Assembly: GCA_017634975.1 (NCBI GenBank)
Contig: JAGBMJ010000081.1
Coordinates: forward strand, 1-34,591
DNA from: Lachnospiraceae bacterium
Lineage (GTDB): Bacteria; Bacillota; Clostridia; Lachnospirales; Lachnospiraceae
Length of the DNA stretch: 34,591 nt
Direction of reading: 5' to 3'
Part shown: positions 29,808 through 34,591 of the stretch, one piece after another
Layout: every line of letters begins with the position of its first letter
How positions within the stretch are numbered: position 1 is the first letter of the stretch
Notes under the pieces: generated by a model
Told to the model about the DNA's origin: nothing
The model's database searches: none
Seen by the model: the letters and a program-made list of their open reading frames with translations, nothing else
Position numbers and translations under genes: made by a program

Positions 29808-30284
29808 ATGGATAAAAAGAAAGAATCAACAACTGATCGATTAGAAGAGATACTGGAACAGTCCGGGGCAGATAAGCTGACGGAATATCTGACGCAGGAA
29901 AAGGTGAATTCGGCCGACCGAGAAGATCTGTTTGGCGAATACGTCAAATCTGTGATACGTGAAAAAGGATTCAAGCAGAAGGATGTTTTTCTTCGGGCAG
30001 GAATTGATGAAAAGTCAGGATATAAATATCTTTCCGGTGAAAAGCATACAAGCAACCGTGATCTGATCATTCGGATCTGCTTGGCGACACACATGACACT
30101 GAAGGAGAGTGAGCGTGCCTTGAAACTGTATGGGCTGTCGCCTTTGTATGCCCGGCTGGAAAGGGATGCGGTATTCATTATAGCGTTCAACCGAAGGATC
30201 TACGATATTGACGAGGTTAACGAGATTTTGAAAAGCCACGGATTAGAAGCGCTTTACGAACCTAAAATGCAGGATGGGAATTAG
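29808..30284 (+). CDS. Helix-turn-helix protein HTH-A2
   Basis: A 158-residue paralog of HTH-A1 (19587). It has the same N-terminal extension (TTDRLEEILEQSGADKLTEYL), the core F-G-E-Y-V-K-S-V-I-R-E-K-G-F-K-Q-K-D-V-F-L-R-A-G-I-D-E-K-S-G-Y-K-Y-L-S-G-E-K-H-T-S, and the C-terminal ALKLYGLSPLYA, RDAVFIIAF and EVNEIL blocks. No kinase gene lies next to this copy. There is no Shine-Dalgarno site before its ATG, while TATATT lies at 29798-29803, only 4 bases upstream, so a leaderless transcript or a different start is possible. It is followed at once by promoter copy 2 and the zinc-ribbon genes. Confidence 0.8.
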   Translation: MDKKKESTTDRLEEILEQSGADKLTEYLTQEKVNSADREDLFGEYVKSVIREKGFKQKDVFLRAGIDEKSGYKYLSGEKHTSNRDLIIRICLATHMTLKESERALKLYGLSPLYARLERDAVFIIAFNRRIYDIDEVNEILKSHGLEALYEPKMQDGN

Positions 30285-30304
30285 ATTTTGTCAAAAAAAG
30301 ATAG

Positions 30305-30354
30305 AATTCCCCCCTAATTTGGGGGCAATACGGCGTTGTAAAATCTGATAAACT
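30305..30354 (+). promoter_or_regulatory. C5-G5 / CAATACGG promoter element, copy 2
   Basis: AATTCCCCCC-TAATTT-GGGGG (30305-30325), CAATACGG (30326-30333) and extended -10 TG-A-TAAACT (30346-30354). It agrees with copy 1 in all parts and in spacing. Confidence 0.75.
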
Positions 30355-30360
30355 GAATAT

Positions 30361-30405
30361 TGGCAGGGAAGAAAGAGTGGAAGATGAAAAGTCTGCCACT
30401 CTTTT
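30361..30405 (+). promoter_or_regulatory. Leader with competing hairpins (attenuator-like), copy 2
   Basis: TGGCAG (30361-30366) / CTGCCA (30393-30398) competes with AAGAGTGG (30373-30380) / CCACTCTT (30396-30403) plus T5. Stem sequences are the same as in copy 1 while linkers differ slightly, which suggests selection on pairing. The predicted transcript start coincides with the first stem. Confidence 0.65.
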
Positions 30406-30436
30406 TCTGCATATAGAGGGAATGAGGGGCGAACAG

Positions 30437-30484
30437 ATGGCAACTGAATTTACAGAGTATATGGAAAACATTGACAGTAAGTGA
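30437..30484 (+). pseudogene. 15-codon stump of an HTH-B gene
   Basis: MATEFTEYM- aligns with the start of HTH-B (MVSEFTAYM-) and follows the same leader, but a stop comes after 15 codons and the zinc-ribbon gene starts 16 bp later. The rest of HTH-B was deleted. It may now act as a short leader peptide that brings ribosomes to the next gene. Confidence 0.7.
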
Positions 30485-30500
30485 GGGGGGGAGATGGCAT

Positions 30501-31586
30501 ATGGCACTTATTATATGTACAGAATGCGGCAAGGAAATATCGGATAAGGCGAAGGTATGTCCGGGGTGTGGGTTTCCAATTGGTCAATCATATTTAGAAC
30601 AGTATATCGAATATAAGTCACAAGAAGGTAAGAGCGATGATCAGTCGGTTGATGATTTCAAAGAACCAAAGAGTGGTACATCGAAAAAGTCAATGATTAT
30701 AATTGGATCTGTAATACTTGGTTTAATTCTGATTACTGGAGTCGTTATTGCTATGGTGGTTAATAACAACCATAAGAAGGCGATGTATATTGCAGCTGTT
30801 GGAATGGTTGAAGATGGAAAGTATGAAGACGCAAAGGAAATATTTGAACAGCTACATGGATATAGGGACTCAAAAGAAAGAATCCTCTCTATTGATCTGG
30901 TTCTTGAAACAATGAATAAAGAGGATTTATATAAACTTGCTGAACGTAGTTTGAAAATGGGAAACTATGAAGAGGCGCTTTCACAGTTTACGGCATTAGG
31001 GGATTTTGGCGATTCTGCTGAAAGGGTAAGCTATGTGGAGGCATTGCAATATTGTGATATTGGAAACTATGAAGCGGCATACGATGTATTGGTTGGGGTT
31101 GCTCAAACAGAAGAAGTGAAGCTGTTGTTGAAACAGATATATAACGAAACACGTTTTTTTGAAGGGCTTACAGAATATCGTTCCTGGCTAAAAAATCCTG
31201 ATTCAATAACGGTGAATACGGTTAATGTTTATTACACTGATGAAGGAAAGGGCATGCCAGTTTTCATTGCGACAGCGGGAGGCGAAAATGGATTTGGAGG
31301 ATATAGTTCGGGTTATCTATTGATAAAAGCAGATGATACGAATAGTAATAAGTATATTTGTGTTGGAGCTTGTGACAGTTTGGATCCCGATGACTATACT
31401 TCATCAGATGATCTGTATGAGGGATTAATAGCGGTTATGATAACAGCGGTCCAAGAACATGCCAGTTTAGATGAAAATGGTGTTGATATAAACAGAGTTG
31501 AAAAGATCGTTAGCGGAGGAAACTTTAGCAGAATAACCATTGTTAAAGAGCTTACACTAAACATGTTTGAAGCAGCACAATTGTGA
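30501..31586 (+). CDS. Zinc-ribbon membrane protein with TPR-like repeats (1)
   Basis: About 361 residues from ATG 30501, with GGGGGGGAG upstream. An N-terminal zinc ribbon has C-T-E-C-G (6-10) and C-P-G-C-G (19-23). A polar linker leads to a membrane helix at about 68-91 (MIIIGSVILGLILITGVVIAMVV). Outside or in the periphery, three TPR-like units of the form G-[KN]-Y-E-[DE]-A-x-x-x-F-x-x-L-x-x-[YF]-x-D-S follow (about 105-210), then an unassigned 140-residue C-terminal domain. It is transcribed from promoter copy 2, after the HTH-B stump, and is 13 bp from the next gene. Codons ATA, AGA and TTA are frequent compared with the 10-18 kb region, hinting at a separate origin. Confidence 0.78.
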   Translation: MALIICTECGKEISDKAKVCPGCGFPIGQSYLEQYIEYKSQEGKSDDQSVDDFKEPKSGTSKKSMIIIGSVILGLILITGVVIAMVVNNNHKKAMYIAAVGMVEDGKYEDAKEIFEQLHGYRDSKERILSIDLVLETMNKEDLYKLAERSLKMGNYEEALSQFTALGDFGDSAERVSYVEALQYCDIGNYEAAYDVLVGVAQTEEVKLLLKQIYNETRFFEGLTEYRSWLKNPDSITVNTVNVYYTDEGKGMPVFIATAGGENGFGGYSSGYLLIKADDTNSNKYICVGACDSLDPDDYTSSDDLYEGLIAVMITAVQEHASLDENGVDINRVEKIVSGGNFSRITIVKELTLNMFEAAQL

Positions 31587-31599
31587 GGGAGGATAAAAA

Positions 31600-33150
31600 A
31601 TGGCTTTGATTAAATGCCCGGAATGTGGAAAAGAAATTTCTGATGCGTGCCTGTCTTGTCCGGGATGTGGTTATCCGATAACGGAGGAAATGAAGAACAA
31701 TCCCGTAAGTGTTTCAAAGAAAAACAACAAAAAAAGAAATATCAAATTAATAGTTGGTATTTGCATGGGAATTATTCTGACCGGTGTACTTATTGTCGTT
31801 ATTTTTGTATATAATTCGCCAAGTTCAAAATATAGCCGGGCAAATAATGCATTCGAAGCCGGAGATTACGAAAAAGCGATAAAGATATATTCCGGGCTTG
31901 GAAGCTATCTGGATTCATCTGATAGATTATTGCTGGCTACACAAAATTACAATTATGCAGAAGGAAATGAGGCTTTAAACAATGGAGACTATGATGGTGC
32001 AATTCAATTTTTTGAACAATGTCTGGAATTTGAAGATGCTTCAATTCTGATACAGAATGCACATTACCAAAAAGGACTTAAACAGGCAGAAAACGGAGAG
32101 TACAACAGTGCTATGGAGTCTTTTCGGAATGCGGGTGATTATGAGGATTCCGGGGAACAAATAAAGAGATGTTTCTATGAAATAGGAATTGATTATATAT
32201 CAAGTAATGAAATAGAATCAGCGGCTGAATGTTTTAAAAATGCTGAAGGATATAATGATGCTGAGGAACAGATAATATCATTAGGCGATACATATACAAA
32301 TAATGGAGAATATGAAAGCGCCATTAGAATGTATTCATATTCAGCGCACCCTACGAGCAGTAAATACTACTATTATGCAAAGGGGATGATCAGCAGAGAT
32401 AAGTTAGATTATGATGCTGCCAAAGATGCATTTAAGAGTGCCGGTGATGTATTGGATGCAAAGGAGCGATATGAGGAAAGCTTATATCGTTGGGCGAAGG
32501 AGGAGTTTAATTCTAAAGCATATGATCAGGCAAGATCTGATTTTAGTAGCTTGGGAGCATATGAAGATTCTATGATGATGGTCACTGCGTGTGACCTAAT
32601 GACGGCAAAAAGTGAAATGAATAATGGAAATCTTAATGCGGCAAGCAAAATTCTTTCTAATATCCCTGATGATTATGAGTATAATGGGGTTAAAGCGGCT
32701 GATTATAAAAAAATATTACAGGAGTGCGCCGGATGGGTGACCTTATGTGGACGATGGGTTAATACATCTCTCTATTTTGAAACAAATCAAGTTTATGACC
32801 GTACAGGAAGCAAAGACAGGTGGTCAGTAACAATAGATGATTCTACAGTTGCATATGTAGAAATACGATTGAAGATAGCCGATAATGGTTTCAAAACATT
32901 AAGCCTGGTTGGAACGGTATTGGTGCCCGATAATTATTCTTCAATAAAAGATTATCTTGATTATGAAGAACACAAATTCAGCTATTATGAAAGGGTTGAT
33001 TCTATAGGTACTGTGACTGCAGACAGTTATACAAAAGTTGTATTGGGATCGACAGTAAAAATAAATTATCATAAAGTGAATAATACATCAATGCATTTCA
33101 CAGAAAACTATATTTCGAATGCTACACTGTCCTTGCAATCGAGTTATTAG
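31600..33150 (+). CDS. Zinc-ribbon membrane protein with TPR-like repeats (2)
   Basis: A 516-residue protein. The zinc ribbon is C-P-E-C-G (6-10) and C-P-G-C-G (20-24); a Lys/Asn-rich linker precedes a membrane helix at about 48-70 (LIVGICMGIILTGVLIVVIFVY). About seven TPR-like units with [GN]-[DE]-Y-[ED]-x-A-[IM]-x-x-[FY]-x-x-[AL]-[GE]-x-[YF]-x-D-[AS] fill residues 80-350. The last 150 residues are a beta-rich domain (RWVNTSLYFETNQVYDRTG; SSIKDYLDYEEHKF). TPRs bind proteins or peptides, so it probably collects an envelope signal or partner. GGGAGGA precedes the start and a terminator follows 36 bp after the stop. It is a paralog of the product at 30501 by domain order. Confidence 0.78.
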   Translation: MALIKCPECGKEISDACLSCPGCGYPITEEMKNNPVSVSKKNNKKRNIKLIVGICMGIILTGVLIVVIFVYNSPSSKYSRANNAFEAGDYEKAIKIYSGLGSYLDSSDRLLLATQNYNYAEGNEALNNGDYDGAIQFFEQCLEFEDASILIQNAHYQKGLKQAENGEYNSAMESFRNAGDYEDSGEQIKRCFYEIGIDYISSNEIESAAECFKNAEGYNDAEEQIISLGDTYTNNGEYESAIRMYSYSAHPTSSKYYYYAKGMISRDKLDYDAAKDAFKSAGDVLDAKERYEESLYRWAKEEFNSKAYDQARSDFSSLGAYEDSMMMVTACDLMTAKSEMNNGNLNAASKILSNIPDDYEYNGVKAADYKKILQECAGWVTLCGRWVNTSLYFETNQVYDRTGSKDRWSVTIDDSTVAYVEIRLKIADNGFKTLSLVGTVLVPDNYSSIKDYLDYEEHKFSYYERVDSIGTVTADSYTKVVLGSTVKINYHKVNNTSMHFTENYISNATLSLQSSY

Positions 33151-33186
33151 ATTGAGAACTTCCGACGATGAAATTTACAGGAATAG

Positions 33187-33220
33187 AAAAAAGACACTTG
33201 CAAATCGCATGTGTCTTTTT
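33187..33220 (+). terminator. Terminator of the second zinc-ribbon operon
   Basis: AAAAAAGACAC (33187-33197) pairs with GTGTCTTTTT (33211-33220) around a 13-nt loop, ending in T5. Confidence 0.85.
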
Positions 33221-33314
33221 AGCATTTAAAAAAGCAGGGACAGAATAAGTGCACAAATATATCAAACTTGAAAATGCTATTATGATCTCAGTGAGAAAAA
33301 AGGAGGAAATCGGA

Positions 33315-33431
33315 ATGAAAAACATTATGCGTAACGCGAATGGACTTATGGGATATGTACGATACAGGCTAGCCTTGTTCAAGGTGTTATGCTGCACTTT
33401 TTACTTCCTCGAAATCCTATGGCTCAAGTGA
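33315..33431 (+). CDS. Possible small peptide, 38 residues
   Basis: A short open frame starts with ATG at 33315 after a very good ribosome site (AAAAGGAGGAAATCGG). The product is basic at the N-terminus (MKNIMRNANGLMGYVRYR) and hydrophobic after that (LALFKVLCCTFYFLEILWL), resembling a membrane peptide such as a type I toxin or a leader. No homolog is recognised. It may instead be debris of a larger gene. Confidence 0.35.
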   Translation: MKNIMRNANGLMGYVRYRLALFKVLCCTFYFLEILWLK

Positions 33432-33467
33432 TTACTTCTATGAATTTTCCAATGTGTTTGCAAGACT

Positions 33468-33506
33468 AAATTCCACTCTATTTTTGCTCAAAACAAAGTG
33501 GAATTT
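33468..33506. repeat. 10-bp perfect inverted repeat
   Basis: AAATTCCACT (33468-33477) and AGTGGAATTT (33497-33506), 19-nt loop. It lies 50 bp past the minus-strand nuclease stop and may be its terminator, although the T run is short. Confidence 0.5.
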
Positions 33507-33556
33507 ACATTTTCACTTCAGCTATTTTTCAGTTGTTTAGCGACTTTTCACTTCGT

Positions 33557-34453
33557 TCATAAGCGTTTCTTAGTTCCTATTGTGCCACTTTCAGGATTTG
33601 TATCCGTGTTATTTGCTTCTGCTTGTTGCTGCGACCAGTATTCTTGAAATACCTGCTCCGGATCATAATCAGGAGCATATTTTCTGGAAAAATCGTAGAA
33701 GGGAAGGATTTCGTTTTCTGTTAATTCACACTCATCAGCAATTTGGGATAGGTTCTTTCCCTTAGCAAGCTTTTTGCATACAAGAGTAATGCGTGTTTTG
33801 GCGGTTACTTGTTGAGTAACCTCTTCCGTAACCTTTCTTACTGAGTATCCGGATTGATTGAAGTATTTCATAAATTCGCCCATATTTCCTCTCCTCATCA
33901 TAGATGTAATTTCAGTAATCTGGTCTTCTGTTACTTCGATTTTTCGTAACATTACAGATATGATCTTTGCCATAACGTCCAACACATCAGCAGAAGAATC
34001 TGTTGTTACTTTTTCAACATAGGATTGTGGTAAATTCAGTTCATTGTAATCCTGTATTTCTTTCAGTTTGTTAATCATCATCAGGAAGGACAGTTCATCT
34101 TTTTTTGCCAACAGTACATCCTGAGTATAATCGTGCAATCGCACCAGTTTGTATTCGAAATCCGGTGTAAATCCTATGATCTGACTAATCGGTTGGATAC
34201 GGTCTTTTAAATGTGCCGGAGCTGTCCATTCTCCGGATCCTTCAAAGTACACGATTGGCAGGATCGCAGGATATCGAAAGTCCTTCGTTTTAGTTATACC
34301 GTGATGCAGTTTTTCGCATTCTAATGCATAGTCGTGCCAAATGAAGGCCATGTAGTAGAATAACTGCATAGCTACATTATAGTCTACATCGGACTTATGT
34401 TCAATAAGTGAAATAAGGAAAATGTCCTCGCCAGGGAGGTGTATACGGTTATG
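33557..34453 (-). pseudogene. Rpn-family PD-(D/E)XK nuclease/transposase-like, 5' truncated
   Basis: The minus-strand frame is open from 34453 down to 33557 (about 298 residues) with no start codon at the proper place. Starting directly after the break it reads HLPGEDIFLISLIEHKSDVDYNVAMQLFYYM, which is the nuclease core of Rpn/PDDEXK_2-type proteins (E-H-K-S, normally L-x-E-H-Q-S). The leading 50-70 residues with the first catalytic Asp are missing. An internal Met (34367-34369) could only give a protein without the core. The C-terminus has a helical region, and VCKKLAKGKNLSQIADECELTENEI, a helix-turn-helix-like segment. The frame stops where IS-like terminal sequence starts, so an insertion has cut the gene. 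Rpn proteins are linked to DNA cleavage and horizontal transfer. Confidence 0.8.
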
Positions 34454-34591
34454 TTAGCGTCGGGAGATTTTAACCACTTAGAGTCGGAAAGATACAACCA
34501 TTACGGGTCGGGAAGGAATAACCAATCTTGGTCAATCAGAAAAAGCCATTGTTCTTTTTGAAATATGAAATATACTGATGTATGCCAATGC
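34452..34591. mobile_element. Probable insertion-sequence end with 24-bp direct repeats
   Basis: Starting TGTTAGCGTCGGG at 34452, three degenerate 24-bp units follow: 34459-34482, 34483-34506 and 34507-34530, each with GTCGG-[GA] followed by ATTTTAACCA, GATACAACCA or GAATAACCAA; a fourth begins at 34531. Multiple terminal repeats with TG at the tip are typical of IS21-type elements, which is recalled, not verified. The transposase would be outside the window. Confidence 0.55.

Noticed and set aside
34459-34530. Spaced repeats considered as a CRISPR array
   Set aside because: The units are contiguous and degenerate with no unique spacers, so they are tandem direct repeats.

Overview
The window looks like chromosome of a gut-type Clostridia, most likely Lachnospiraceae. 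The support is the gene families seen (small clostridial lipoproteins, AAPEQYG-type Hanks kinase, zinc-ribbon membrane proteins, AAA/PD-(D/E)XK_9 protein, Rpn-like nuclease), strong AGGAGG ribosome sites, tRNAs without encoded CCA, and mixed base composition. The genus cannot be set from the sequence alone.

Layout. 1-2.9 kb is a tRNA-anchored island scar: the end of tRNA-Phe, a whole tRNA-Lys, a hairpin-rich non-coding stretch, a HicA/HicB toxin-antitoxin pair with a clear promoter-operator, two decayed copies of the 3' end of a tyrosine integrase that bracket a 48-residue gene and a small DNA-binding gene, and a fragment of a leucine-rich-repeat gene. 2.9-8.4 kb holds a Fic protein with a C-terminal winged helix, two lipoproteins (one a GH114-type glycosidase), the intact leucine-rich-repeat paralog, and a three-gene XRE regulator/membrane protein operon. 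8.5-11.8 kb has two divergent lipoprotein genes, one with a VWA domain. 11.8-15.8 kb is metabolic: an SDR dehydrogenase, a PHP-domain phosphoesterase, a Gfo/Idh/MocA oxidoreductase and a tocopherol-cyclase-like protein. 15.9-18.8 kb is a zinc/cadmium export unit: a separate HMA metallochaperone, a P1B ATPase that lacks its own HMA domain, and an ArsR/SmtB sensor, with an operator-like inverted repeat just after the promoter.

The most interesting part is 18.8-24.6 kb together with 29.8-33.2 kb. The first locus encodes a short cytosolic Ser/Thr kinase, a helix-turn-helix protein (HTH-A), a single-pass membrane protein, a shorter paralog (HTH-B), a zinc-ribbon/coiled-coil membrane protein, and a zinc-ribbon membrane protein carrying a PASTA-like domain and two Ltp-type repeats. 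The second locus repeats the pattern with another HTH-A paralog, a 15-codon stump of HTH-B, and two zinc-ribbon membrane proteins with TPR-like repeats. Both loci carry nearly the same non-coding block: a C5-spacer-G5 inverted repeat, CAATACGG, an extended -10 promoter, and a short leader with two mutually exclusive hairpins, one a terminator. A third copy of the promoter part lies before the first zinc-ribbon gene. I read this as a kinase/HTH-controlled envelope-sensing system in which the extracellular sensor is encoded apart from the kinase. The architecture is visible in sequence; the function is inference.

Between these loci lie an AAA/PD-(D/E)XK protein, a secreted non-specific nuclease divergent from a surface-repeat protein that shares its cysteine-rich tail, and a CDF cation exporter. 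At the right edge an Rpn-like nuclease gene is cut off by what looks like the end of an insertion sequence with 24-bp internal repeats.
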